A stretch of DNA of 64,000 nt from CAZNKU01 sp045541135 (GTDB lineage Bacteria > Bacillota > Clostridia > Monoglobales > Firm-18). The notes beneath the pieces were generated by a model that ran no database searches, was not told the origin of the DNA, and saw only the letters and a program-made list of their open reading frames with translations. This document shows, in pieces, positions 53,072-60,437 of this stretch. The stretch's first letter is position 1. Each line of letters opens with the position of its first letter. Location: positions 27,366-91,365 of the forward strand of contig JAZQIO010000091.1 of the NCBI GenBank assembly GCA_045541135.1, written 5' to 3'. Position numbers and translations under genes: made by a program.

Positions 53072-53100
53072 TTGATATTTCAAACAAATTATGCTATAAT
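53072..53100 (+). promoter_or_regulatory. Strong promoter of a small-RNA candidate
   Basis: TTGATA (53072-53077), 17 bases, TATAAT (53095-53100) with an upstream TG (53092-53093) as in extended -10 boxes. The predicted transcript starts about 53107, exactly at the left arm of a long hairpin, and no protein gene follows on this strand. Confidence 0.75.
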
Positions 53101-53106
53101 AAATAT

Positions 53107-53272
53107 GCTAAACAAAATTCATATTATCAGAAGTTGGTATGTAATTTTACTATTTGGTAAAAGTGCATGCTCTAATTCACATACTAACTTTTGGTATAAG
53201 GAATTTTGTTTAGCGACAAGAGTTGTGCATTTTTCGGTGTGTAGCTCTTGTAGTTACACACTTTTTGTTTTT
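53107..53272 (+). ncRNA. Candidate structured small RNA (copy 1 of a two-copy element)
   Basis: About 165 bases without coding capacity on this strand. GCTAAACAAAATTC (53107-53120) pairs perfectly with 53201-53214, and the pairing continues inwards to about 53146/53175 with mostly G-U-compatible changes. Inside is a small hairpin TTTTAC-TATTTG-GTAAAA. A linker with GCGACAAG and TGCATTTTTC leads to a second hairpin, GTGTGTAGCT-CTTGT-AGTTACACAC (53237-53261), followed by TTTTTGTTTTT, like an intrinsic terminator. A related copy lies at 63722-63860 on the other strand, with compensatory changes in the stem. I know of no named RNA family that fits. It could regulate in trans or be a mobile palindromic element with its own promoter. 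Confidence 0.5.
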
Positions 53273-53303
53273 ATGTACTCTGTTTCAAAAGTTGCTACAA
53301 ACG

Positions 53304-53339
53304 AAGAAAGCCACAAGGATTAGTCCTTGTGGCTTTCTT
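53304..53339. terminator. Terminator of lysA (bidirectional)
   Basis: AAGAAAGCCACAAGG and CCTTGTGGCTTTCTT form a perfect 15-base stem with loop ATTAGT. It ends two bases before the lysA stop. Its core and loop are nearly the same as the carB terminator at 63636. Confidence 0.88.
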
Positions 53340-53341
53340 TG

Positions 53342-54634
53342 TTAAATATCATTTTTAATTAAATCATCCAATGTTTCTCTCTTTACTGCCAGATAATCCT
53401 GTTTGTTGTTAATCATAACAACGGGAGGCTTTGGAAGTCGGTTGTAGTTTGATGCCATAGAAAAGTTATAAGCACCTGTTGTGCACACGGCAACAATATC
53501 ACCTCTTACAGGCTTTGGAAGCATTACGTTTTCCTGAATAATGTCACCGCTTTCACAGCATCTGCCAACAACGGAACATTCAAAGCTTGCTTCTTCACGA
53601 ACTCTGTTTGCAAGTAAAACAGTATATTCTGAACCGTAAAGTGCAAAACGTGGATTGTCGGTCATACCGCCGTCTATGGAAACGTAGTTTTTATATCCCG
53701 GTATTACCTTTACTGTACCTACTGTATAAAGTGTCATACCTGCATCTGCAACAATGCTTCTGCCCGGTTCCATAAGAATTTTTGGTATATCCAGATGAAG
53801 CTCTGCACACTTTTCTTTTACAACTTCAGATACAATGCGGATGTTGTCGTAAATATTTATTACAGGGTCTTTTTCGGTATAACGAACACCGTAACCTCCG
53901 CCAAGACTAAGCTCACGGGCAACGTAGCCAAGGCGTATTTTCATATCTGCAATGAAGTTAAGCATAATTTCCGCACCTCTGATAAATGTATCAGAGTCAA
54001 AAACCTGTGAACCAATGTGGCAATGGAAGCCGGCAAGATCTATGTTTTTAAACATAAGTGCGTGCTTTGTAATAATTTCTGCCTGGCCTGTTTCAATGGC
54101 TGTGCCGAATTTAGAATCCACCTTACCTGTGTTTACAGCCTCGTAGGTGTGTGTATCAATACCCGGTGTAAGCCTTAAAAGTATTTTTTGCTTTGTGTTG
54201 TAAATTTTTGCGTATTTGTCAATTACAGCAAGCTCCTCCGCATTGTCAACAACAAAGTAGCCAATTCCGTTTTTTATGGCAAAATCAACGTCTTCATCTG
54301 TTTTGTTGTTGCTGTGGAAGTATGCATCATTAAGGCTCATACCCGCCTTTATGGCAGTGTACATTTCACCTATTGAAACAATGTCTATACCCATACCCTC
54401 ATCTGCCACAATTTCATAAATACGCTTGAAGGATGCCGCCTTACTTGCATAAAGGGGTTTTGCGTTACCGTCAAAGTATTTGTTCATTGCACCCACATAG
54501 GTCTGGCAATTTTCTCTTATTTTTTCTTCATCCATAAGATACAGCGGTGTGCCGTATTTTTTAGCAAGGCTTTCAACATTTACTCCTGCAAAGCACAGTG
54601 CATTATCCCTTACGGAAATGTTGTTACATATCAT
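53342..54634 (-). CDS. lysA: Diaminopimelate decarboxylase
   Basis: 430 residues. PLP-binding YASKAASFKRI near residue 65, HCHIGSQ, the glycine-rich LSLGGGYGVRY for the PLP phosphate, MEPGRSIVADAG, and GRCCESGDII with the catalytic Cys. It makes L-lysine from meso-diaminopimelate. It lies 14 bases after dapA on the same strand and so falls under the same lysine riboswitch. Confidence 0.97.
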   Translation of the reverse strand: MICNNISVRDNALCFAGVNVESLAKKYGTPLYLMDEEKIRENCQTYVGAMNKYFDGNAKPLYASKAASFKRIYEIVADEGMGIDIVSIGEMYTAIKAGMSLNDAYFHSNNKTDEDVDFAIKNGIGYFVVDNAEELAVIDKYAKIYNTKQKILLRLTPGIDTHTYEAVNTGKVDSKFGTAIETGQAEIITKHALMFKNIDLAGFHCHIGSQVFDSDTFIRGAEIMLNFIADMKIRLGYVARELSLGGGYGVRYTEKDPVINIYDNIRIVSEVVKEKCAELHLDIPKILMEPGRSIVADAGMTLYTVGTVKVIPGYKNYVSIDGGMTDNPRFALYGSEYTVLLANRVREEASFECSVVGRCCESGDIIQENVMLPKPVRGDIVAVCTTGAYNFSMASNYNRLPKPPVVMINNKQDYLAVKRETLDDLIKNDI

Positions 54635-54648
54635 ATTTTTAACCTACT

Positions 54649-55533
54649 TTATATAAGATTTTGTTCTTTCATAAGCTCTAAAAGCTTAGCTTCGTTCTTT
54701 TCTTCCATACATGTAAGAGGAAGTCTTACATAGTTTTCGCACCAACCCATAGCTGCCATAGCCGCCTTGACAGGAATAGGGTTAACTTCGCTGAACAATG
54801 CGTTTATAAGAGGAAGAAGCTCAAGCTGGATTTCCCTTGCTTTTGCAACATCACCTGCAAAGAAAGCATCACAAATTTCAACTGTCTTTTTAGGCATTGG
54901 GTTTGAAAGTACGGAAATAACACCCTTGCCGCCAAGTGACATAATAGGTACAATCTGGTCGTCATTACCTGAGTAAATGTCCATTTTATCTCCAACCAGA
55001 TGTGCAATTTCAGCAATCTGTGAAATGTTGCCGCTTGCTTCCTTTATAGCGCAGATATTAGGATGCTCAGCCAATACCTTGCAAGTTGCAGGGGCAATGT
55101 TTACGCCTGTACGTGAAGGTACGTTATATAGAATAATCGGCTTTGTGCTTGCATCTGCAATAGCTGTAAAAAGCTTTATAAGACCGTTTTGTGTAGCCTT
55201 GTTGTAATAAGGTGTAACAACAAGCATAGCATCTGCACCAACCTCGCAAGCATACTTTGTAAGGTCAATTGCGTAAGCCGCATCGTTACTGCCTGTACCT
55301 GCAATAACGGGAACTCTGCCTGCCACTTTGTCTACAACAAATTTAATAGCTGCTCTGTGTTCTTCATCTGTTAAGGTTGAGCTTTCGCCTGTTGTACCGC
55401 ATACTACAATAGCGTTGATGCCTTCTTCAATCTGCCATTCAACAAGCTTGCCGAATTTTTCAAAGTCTATACCGTTTTCGTTAAGCGGTGTAACAATAGC
55501 TGTAGCTGCTCCTGTAAATACTGTGTTTTTCAT
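54649..55533 (-). CDS. dapA: 4-hydroxy-tetrahydrodipicolinate synthase
   Basis: 294 residues from ATG 55533, eight bases after AAGGAGG; the frame is open further upstream, but only into the riboswitch terminator. Motifs: VVCGTTGESSTLTDEEH, MLVVTPYYNKATQNGL, ILYNVPSRTGVN (catalytic Tyr) and CAIKEASGNI (Schiff-base Lys). It condenses pyruvate and aspartate semialdehyde, the first step to diaminopimelate and lysine. It is controlled by the lysine riboswitch upstream. Confidence 0.97.
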   Translation of the reverse strand: MKNTVFTGAATAIVTPLNENGIDFEKFGKLVEWQIEEGINAIVVCGTTGESSTLTDEEHRAAIKFVVDKVAGRVPVIAGTGSNDAAYAIDLTKYACEVGADAMLVVTPYYNKATQNGLIKLFTAIADASTKPIILYNVPSRTGVNIAPATCKVLAEHPNICAIKEASGNISQIAEIAHLVGDKMDIYSGNDDQIVPIMSLGGKGVISVLSNPMPKKTVEICDAFFAGDVAKAREIQLELLPLINALFSEVNPIPVKAAMAAMGWCENYVRLPLTCMEEKNEAKLLELMKEQNLI

Positions 55534-55556
55534 AATTATTTCCTCCTTACAAAAAG

Positions 55557-55586
55557 AAAAGATAGCCATAAAACAGGCTACCTTTT
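55557..55586 (-). terminator. Riboswitch-controlled attenuator of dapA-lysA
   Basis: On the minus strand AAAAGGTAGCC, loop, GGCTATCTTTT and then CTTTTT. It lies between the lysine aptamer and dapA. GGTAGCC can also pair with the aptamer's closing segment (GCTATC), as expected of an expression platform. Confidence 0.85.
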
Positions 55587-55624
55587 TAATTGATTAACAT
55601 AAATGCAATTCAAATAAAATTAAA

Positions 55625-55784
55625 GATAGCACTCCGCAAATGCGACAACAAAACAGATATTATTCCCTTTTGCCAGATCAGCCTTACGCCTCGGCTGTCT
55701 TCGGCACCCACCCCTTTTGCAACCGTCAAAACCCTGCGAAGGTCATAGGCGATTGTTACTGATGATGTAGTGCGCCTCTATCAT
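55625..55784 (-). promoter_or_regulatory. Lysine riboswitch (L box)
   Basis: On the minus strand the aptamer begins GATAGAGGCGC and closes with GCTATC, forming P1. Conserved pieces follow in order: CAGTAA, AAGGGG, GGTGCCGAAG, GGCTGATCTGGC. These match the L-box consensus seen before lysC in Bacillus subtilis (GATAGAGGTGCG, GCCGAAG, CTGGC, GCTATC). With a terminator after it and dapA-lysA downstream, lysine should turn the operon off. Confidence 0.92.
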
Positions 55785-55795
55785 TAAGTTTGATT

Positions 55796-55824
55796 TATTC
55801 TATCATATTATGCATTGGTTGTCA
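55796..55824 (-). promoter_or_regulatory. Promoter of the dapA-lysA operon
   Basis: Minus-strand TTGACA (55819-55824), 17-base spacer, TAGAAT (55796-55801), 12 bases before the aptamer. The -35 box lies within the end of the CNNM gene. Confidence 0.8.
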
Positions 55825-57064
55825 ATGGTTTTTTGCAAATTACATCAATTTTAGTTGCTCGGCGTGAATCTGTTTCAAAAACGGTGATGTCAAGCTCTTC
55901 AAATTCGAATTTATCACCTTTTTCGGGAACCTTGTCAAGCTGTTCCATAACCCAACCACCAAGGGAAACATTTTCTGTTTCGGTTTCAATTTCAAAAAAT
56001 TCAAAGAAGTCATCTGCATTAATTGAACAATCAACTCTGTATTTGTTTTCGTTAAGCTTTTTAAAGTCTTCAACAATTTCGTCGTGTTCGTCCCATATTT
56101 CACCCACAAGTTCTTCCAAAATATCTTCCATTGTAACAATACCAAGTGTGCCGCCGTATTCGTCAAGCACAACAGCAATGTGAGTTTTATTTGTCTGAAG
56201 CTTTTTAAGAAGGTCGTTTACAAGCTCGGACTTTTGTGTGAAAATAACAGGCTTTACAATTTTATCAATTTGCTTTTTAGTAATACCGTCTACTGTGTAG
56301 AAGTCTTTTTGAAGAACAAAGCCTATAATGTTATCAATGCTTTCTTCGTATACAAGCAAGCGTGAAAACTGTGTTTCCTGAAATTTCTTGGAAATTTCTG
56401 CTTTGTCAGCATCAGTAGGAACAGCCTCAAGGTCAACACGGTGTGTTAAAATATCTTCAGCCTTTGTTTCCGTAAATTCAATAACGTTACGTATAAGGTC
56501 GCCTTCGTCTTCGTCAATTGTACCTTCCTGTTCAACCTCGTCAACAAACATTAAAAGCTCTTCCTGAGACATCTTTTCTGCTTCTTCAACCTTTATTATT
56601 TTTGCCACAAGCTTTTTCCATGCAGAAAAAACAAAATTTATTGGAGTAAGAACAACGATGAGCATATTTATAAAAGGTGCTGAAAACATTGCAAACTTTT
56701 CGGGTGAGTCCTTTGCAATACTCTTAGGTGTGATTTCACCGAAGATAAGAACGACTATTGTAACAACAACAGTAGAAACTGTAGGTCCCATGCTTTCGTT
56801 AATAAGATGAATAAAAAATATTGTACCCATTGAAGCAAGGGCAATATTTACTATGTTGTTACCTATAAGTATTGTAGAAATAAGCTTGTCATAATTTTCC
56901 GAAAGCTTGAGGGCAAGTATGGCTTTTTTGTTGCCGTCTTCTGCCATAGTTTTAAGTCTTGTTTTATTGAGTGATGAGAATGCTGTTTCCGTAGCAGAAA
57001 AATATGCAGACATCATAACCAATATTACCATTATTATAATTTGTAACGTACTACTCCCGTCCAT
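55808..57064 (-). CDS. CNNM/CorC (HlyC-like) family membrane transporter with CBS domains
   Basis: 418 residues. DUF21/CNNM membrane domain at about 1-190 with three or four spans (SSTLQIIIMVILVMMSAYFS; NIALASMGTIFFIHL; VVTIVVLIFGEITPKSIAKD with the conserved GEITPKS). A CBS pair follows at about 205-320 (VDLEAVPTDADKAEISKKF; HIAVVLDEYGGTLGIVTMED) and a CorC_HlyC domain at the C-terminus. The family moves Mg2+ or relates to its export and resistance. An unusual leader with a promoter operator, a short reading frame and a terminator precedes it. Confidence 0.95.
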   Translation of the reverse strand: MDGSSTLQIIIMVILVMMSAYFSATETAFSSLNKTRLKTMAEDGNKKAILALKLSENYDKLISTILIGNNIVNIALASMGTIFFIHLINESMGPTVSTVVVTIVVLIFGEITPKSIAKDSPEKFAMFSAPFINMLIVVLTPINFVFSAWKKLVAKIIKVEEAEKMSQEELLMFVDEVEQEGTIDEDEGDLIRNVIEFTETKAEDILTHRVDLEAVPTDADKAEISKKFQETQFSRLLVYEESIDNIIGFVLQKDFYTVDGITKKQIDKIVKPVIFTQKSELVNDLLKKLQTNKTHIAVVLDEYGGTLGIVTMEDILEELVGEIWDEHDEIVEDFKKLNENKYRVDCSINADDFFEFFEIETETENVSLGGWVMEQLDKVPEKGDKFEFEELDITVFETDSRRATKIDVICKKPLTTNA

Positions 57065-57125
57065 TTGTAAAAAAATCTCTCCTTTAATAATTCAACTTTT
57101 TAATGTAATTTTTATGGTGTTTTTA

Positions 57126-57260
57126 TCAGCTCAATAGTCTTTTTGAACACAAAAAGGCATGCCTGTGGAAAAGGATAAACTTCCGCAGGTATGCCTTGTA
57201 TAATATTAAATTACATAAATCGGCGTAACAATTATTACAATCGCCCACGTCTGATTCCAT
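57126..57260 (-). CDS. Possible 44-residue leader peptide upstream of the CNNM gene
   Basis: The ATG at 57260 follows AGAGAGGA at nine bases and lies just behind a consensus promoter. The peptide starts MESDVGDCNNCYADLCNLIL and runs through the terminator hairpin at 57154-57197, ending TTGAGCTGA. A reading frame across a terminator before a transporter gene would allow attenuation by translation. CxxC and Cys-rich start are unusual. There is no homology evidence from here. Confidence 0.35.
   Translation of the reverse strand: MESDVGDCNNCYADLCNLILYKAYLRKFILFHRHAFLCSKRLLS
57154..57197 (-). terminator. Terminator hairpin in the leader of the CNNM gene
   Basis: A 17-base stem with two mismatches (AAGGCATGCCTGTGGAA with TTCCGCAGGTATGCCTT) and ten-base loop, followed on the minus strand by TTTTTGTG. 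It lies 90 bases before the gene start, inside the candidate leader frame, so it is probably conditional. Confidence 0.75.
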
Positions 57261-57277
57261 GTTTTTTAGTCCTCTCT

Positions 57278-57322
57278 TTCTGAAACTACGGGTATTATAT
57301 CACAGTTTCAGAATAAAGTCAA
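57278..57322 (-). promoter_or_regulatory. Promoter with 10-bp inverted-repeat operator for the CNNM gene
   Basis: Minus-strand TTGACT (57317-57322), 17-base spacer, TATAAT (57294-57299). A perfect inverted repeat, TTCTGAAACT (57278-57287) and AGTTTCAGAA (57304-57313), straddles the -10 box with a 16-base gap. This is the layout of a repressor site. Confidence 0.75.
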
Positions 57323-57338
57323 GTTTTGTAACACAATG

Positions 57339-59009
57339 TTAAAATAATCCGTTTATAACACCGTTTTCGTCAACATCAATTCTTTCTGCGGCAGGAACCT
57401 TAGGTAGTCCCGGCATAGTCATTATGTCACCTGTAAGGGCAACTATAAAGCCTGCACCTGCTGAAACTTTGATGTTTCTTACTGTTACGGTAAAGCCTTT
57501 CGGTGCACCCAAAAGCTTCATATCATCGGAAAAGCTGTACTGTGTTTTAGCCATACATATGGGAAGCTTATCACAGTTCATTTCCTTTAAGGTTGCAATT
57601 TGCTTTTTAGCGGCAGGTGTAAATGTAACTCCGTCACCGCCGTAAATCTTTTTAACAATGGCTTCTATTTTATTTTCAATAGTATCTTCAACATCATAGC
57701 AGAAGGTAAAGTCGTTATCCTTTTCGCAAAGTGCGACAACTTCTTTTGCAAGCTCAATTCCACCTTCGCCACCCTTTGCCCATACGTCGGAAAGAACAAC
57801 ATTTATACCAATTTCCTTACATTTTTCAATAACCAATTTCACTTCCGCATCTGTATCTGTAGGGAATTTGTTAATTGCAACAACGCAAGGCAGTTTATAT
57901 ACATCTGTAATGTTTGAAAGATGCTTCAAAAGATTAGGCATACCTTTTTCCAAGGCCTCAAGATTTTCTGTACCAAGGTCTGCTTTTTGAACACCACCGT
58001 GCATTTTAAGAGCACGTACTGTTGCAACCAATACAACTGCTGAGGGTTTTAAACCTGCATATCTGCACTTTATGTCAAGAAATTTTTCAGCACCCAAATC
58101 AGCACCGAAGCCTGCTTCGGTAATTGCATAATCCCCAAGCTTAAGCGCAAGCTTTGTAGCAATTACGGAATTACAGCCGTGTGCAATATTAGCAAAAGGT
58201 CCACCGTGCACAAGTGCCGGAGTACCCTCTAAGGTCTGTACAAGGTTAGGCTTTATGGCATCCTTTAAAAGTGCAGTCATTGCTCCTGCCGCCTTAAGGT
58301 CACCTGCTGTAATGTGCTTTCCGTTTACATCGTGTGCTACTATAATGTTTGAAAGTCTTTTCTTTAAATCTGAAATTGAATTTGCAAGGCACAAAACTGC
58401 CATAACCTCGGAGGCAACAGTAATGTCGTAGCCGTCTTCACGGGGCACGCCGTTTGCCTTGCCACCCAGACCGTCTGTTATGTAGCGAAGCTGACGGTCG
58501 TTCATATCTACGCATCTTTTCCATGTAATACGTCTTGTGTCTATCTGAAGGGCATTACCCTGATGAATATGGTTGTCAAGCATTGCCGCAAGTAAGTTGT
58601 TTGCCGCACCGATTGCGTGGAAGTCACCTGTAAAGTGAAGGTTAATATCCTCCATAGGTACAACCTGTGCATAGCCTCCACCTGCTGCGCCGCCTTTAAG
58701 ACCAAACACAGGCCCAAGTGACGGTTCACGAAGTGCAACCATAACATTTTTACCTATTTTTTTCATACCGTCTGCAAGGCCTATTGTTGTTGTGGTTTTA
58801 CCTTCGCCTGCAGGAGTAGGTGTAATTGCAGTTACCAAAACAAGCTTTCCGTTTTCTTTTCTACAGTCCTGCATAACGGAAAGGTCAATTTTAGCCTTGT
58901 AATTTCCGTACTGTTCGATATATTTGCTGTCTATACCGGCAGTTTTTGCAATTTCATTAATGTTTTTCATCTGCACGCTCTGTGCAATTTCAATGTCTGA
59001 CAGTGGCAT
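57339..59009 (-). CDS. fhs: Formate-tetrahydrofolate ligase
   Basis: 556 residues, the usual length. Motifs: ITPTPAGEGKTTTTIGLADG (ATP P-loop), LREPSLGPVFGLKGGAAGGG, HFTGDFHAIGAANNLLAA, and FGADLGAEKFLDIKCR. It makes 10-formyl-tetrahydrofolate from formate, THF and ATP, for purine synthesis or the Wood-Ljungdahl methyl branch. No other acetogenesis gene is near, so a general one-carbon role is more likely. It is a single gene with its own promoter. Confidence 0.97.
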   Translation of the reverse strand: MPLSDIEIAQSVQMKNINEIAKTAGIDSKYIEQYGNYKAKIDLSVMQDCRKENGKLVLVTAITPTPAGEGKTTTTIGLADGMKKIGKNVMVALREPSLGPVFGLKGGAAGGGYAQVVPMEDINLHFTGDFHAIGAANNLLAAMLDNHIHQGNALQIDTRRITWKRCVDMNDRQLRYITDGLGGKANGVPREDGYDITVASEVMAVLCLANSISDLKKRLSNIIVAHDVNGKHITAGDLKAAGAMTALLKDAIKPNLVQTLEGTPALVHGGPFANIAHGCNSVIATKLALKLGDYAITEAGFGADLGAEKFLDIKCRYAGLKPSAVVLVATVRALKMHGGVQKADLGTENLEALEKGMPNLLKHLSNITDVYKLPCVVAINKFPTDTDAEVKLVIEKCKEIGINVVLSDVWAKGGEGGIELAKEVVALCEKDNDFTFCYDVEDTIENKIEAIVKKIYGGDGVTFTPAAKKQIATLKEMNCDKLPICMAKTQYSFSDDMKLLGAPKGFTVTVRNIKVSAGAGFIVALTGDIMTMPGLPKVPAAERIDVDENGVINGLF

Positions 59010-59045
59010 TTTTAAAAACTCCTTTTATAGGGGATAGATATTTAC

Positions 59046-59074
59046 ATTATATCTCATTTTATGGTTTTTTGCAA
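59046..59074 (-). promoter_or_regulatory. Promoter of fhs
   Basis: Minus-strand TTGCAA (59069-59074), 17-base spacer, TATAAT (59046-59051). Confidence 0.7.
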
Positions 59075-59167
59075 TAGCATTATTTCATATTATTTATATT
59101 TGGTGAAATAATAAAAAACAAGGCGTAAAATGCCTATGGATTATGTCATTTTTTATCTATATTTTTG

Positions 59168-59200
59168 TTGACAGTAATACCTGAATTATGATAATATAAT
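59168..59200 (+). promoter_or_regulatory. Promoter of carA-carB
   Basis: TTGACA at 59168-59173; the -10 is TAATAT at 59192-59197 (18-base spacer), with an overlapping TATAAT at 59195. It is followed by a leader of about 140 bases. Confidence 0.6.
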
Positions 59201-59228
59201 ATGAGGGATATGCAGGTTTTTTATAATT

Positions 59229-59334
59229 TGTGCATATTTATACATAGGAGCATTTGCGAGTATTTTAACAATGCAGCGTAAAAATACGCACTCAAAACGG
59301 GTTTGGATACTAACGCAACTGCTTGAAATATGCA
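59229..59334 (+). promoter_or_regulatory. Structured leader of carA
   Basis: TGCATATTT (59231-59239) can pair with AAATATGCA (59326-59334), closing a domain of about 85 bases just before the ribosome binding site AGGGGTGAG. Inside are GCATT...AATGC and GCGTA-AAAA-TACGC hairpins. The part GCGAGTATTTTAACA matches the dispersed element at 10477. I find no T-box, PyrR or known riboswitch signature. Confidence 0.45.
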
Positions 59335-59347
59335 GGGGTGAGAAAAT

Positions 59348-60436
59348 ATGATTACAAAAGAAGATGTGAAAATTGTTTTGGAAGACGGCAGTGAATACTG
59401 CGGTTTCAGCTTCGGCGCAAAGTGCCAATCCGTTTGCGAGCTTGTTGTCAACACATCTATGGTAGGCTATCAGGAAATTATTTCCGACCCGTCCTACACA
59501 TATCAGATGGTTGTTATGACATATCCGCTTATAGGTAACTACGGTATTAATGACGAAGACCATGAAACGAAAATGCCTACAATAGGCGGTCTTATTGTTC
59601 GTGATTACAACGATATGCCAAGTAACTTCAGATACACAAAGACTTTGTCTGAGCTTATGGAGGATAACGGTATTCCCGGTATTTACGGACTTGATACAAG
59701 AAAGCTTACAAGATGTTTGCGTGATAACGGTACTATGAAAGTGCTTATTTGCGATATCGATACACCTCATGATGAGGCTATGAAAATTCTTGCGGAAACT
59801 GATGTTAAACATGATGCGGTTTCTAAGGTAAGCTGTAAAAAGAAATGGTACTCCAGAACCTCCAACCATCAGTTTGATGTTGTTGCTGTGGATTGCGGTA
59901 TCAAAAACAGTATTGTTAAAGCTTTAAACGCTAAGGGATGCAATGTTACAATTGTTCCTTACAACACTACTGCTGAGGAAATTGAATTTATGAAGCCTGA
60001 CGGCGTACTTATTTCAAACGGCCCCGGTAATCCGGATGACCTTGAATGTGTCGTTGAGCTTATTAAAAGCCTTAAAGGCAAATTGCCGATTGTTGGTATA
60101 AACATCGGTGCTGAGCTTGTTGCAAAGGCATACGGTGCAAAGACTTATAAAATGAAATTCGGTCACAGAGGACCTAACCACCCCGTTAAGGTGCTTGAAG
60201 ATGACAGTGTGGAAATTGTTGTACAAAACCACGGTTATGCAATTGAGGCAGACAGTGTTAAGGGTACAGAGCTTGAAATTACACATATTAACCTGCTTGA
60301 TAATACTGTAGAAGGTATTGCCTGCGTAAAGGATAAGGTTTACGGCGTTCAGTACGAGCCGAGAATGGAACCGGGTCCTAACGGTAAGCCGTGCTTCTAC
60401 GACAAATTCATCGGTATTCTTAAGGAGGGAAAGTAA
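59348..60436 (+). CDS. carA: Carbamoyl-phosphate synthase small-subunit homologue with a degenerate glutaminase site
   Basis: 362 residues with both CarA domains: the N-terminal small-subunit domain (1-150; VNTSMVGYQEIISDPSYTYQ, GIYGLDTRKLTRCLRDNG) and a class I glutamine amidotransferase domain (about 175-360; SNGPGNPDD, KFGHRGPNHPV, VQNHGYAIEAD). The catalytic triad is gone. The nucleophile elbow, normally GxCLGHQ, reads VGINIGAEL with Asn at about residue 252 in place of Cys, and the usual YHPE reads YEPR, so His is Glu (about 337) and Glu is Arg (about 339). It therefore should not hydrolyse glutamine. The frame is clean and carB follows by one base, so it is an expressed subunit, not a decayed gene. 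An ammonia-dependent synthetase, as in animal CPS I, is the leading explanation. Confidence 0.93.
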   Translation: MITKEDVKIVLEDGSEYCGFSFGAKCQSVCELVVNTSMVGYQEIISDPSYTYQMVVMTYPLIGNYGINDEDHETKMPTIGGLIVRDYNDMPSNFRYTKTLSELMEDNGIPGIYGLDTRKLTRCLRDNGTMKVLICDIDTPHDEAMKILAETDVKHDAVSKVSCKKKWYSRTSNHQFDVVAVDCGIKNSIVKALNAKGCNVTIVPYNTTAEEIEFMKPDGVLISNGPGNPDDLECVVELIKSLKGKLPIVGINIGAELVAKAYGAKTYKMKFGHRGPNHPVKVLEDDSVEIVVQNHGYAIEADSVKGTELEITHINLLDNTVEGIACVKDKVYGVQYEPRMEPGPNGKPCFYDKFIGILKEGK

Positions 60437-60437
60437 T

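Noticed and set aside
57065..57338. M-box magnesium riboswitch before the CNNM gene
   Set aside because: The M-box conserved core is not present; only a short frame and one terminator hairpin are visible.
59200..59347. T-box or PyrR attenuator before carA
   Set aside because: No T-box sequence and no PyrR-type binding loop or terminator with a T run was found.
59186..59869. A 227-codon frame antisense to carA
   Set aside because: It mirrors the codon pattern of carA, is Cys/His/Asn-rich as expected from antisense reading, and has no ribosome binding site.
59348..60436. Loss of the CarA triad as a sequencing frameshift
   Set aside because: Residues on both sides of each changed site are in the correct frame and match CarA, so single frameshifts cannot explain it.
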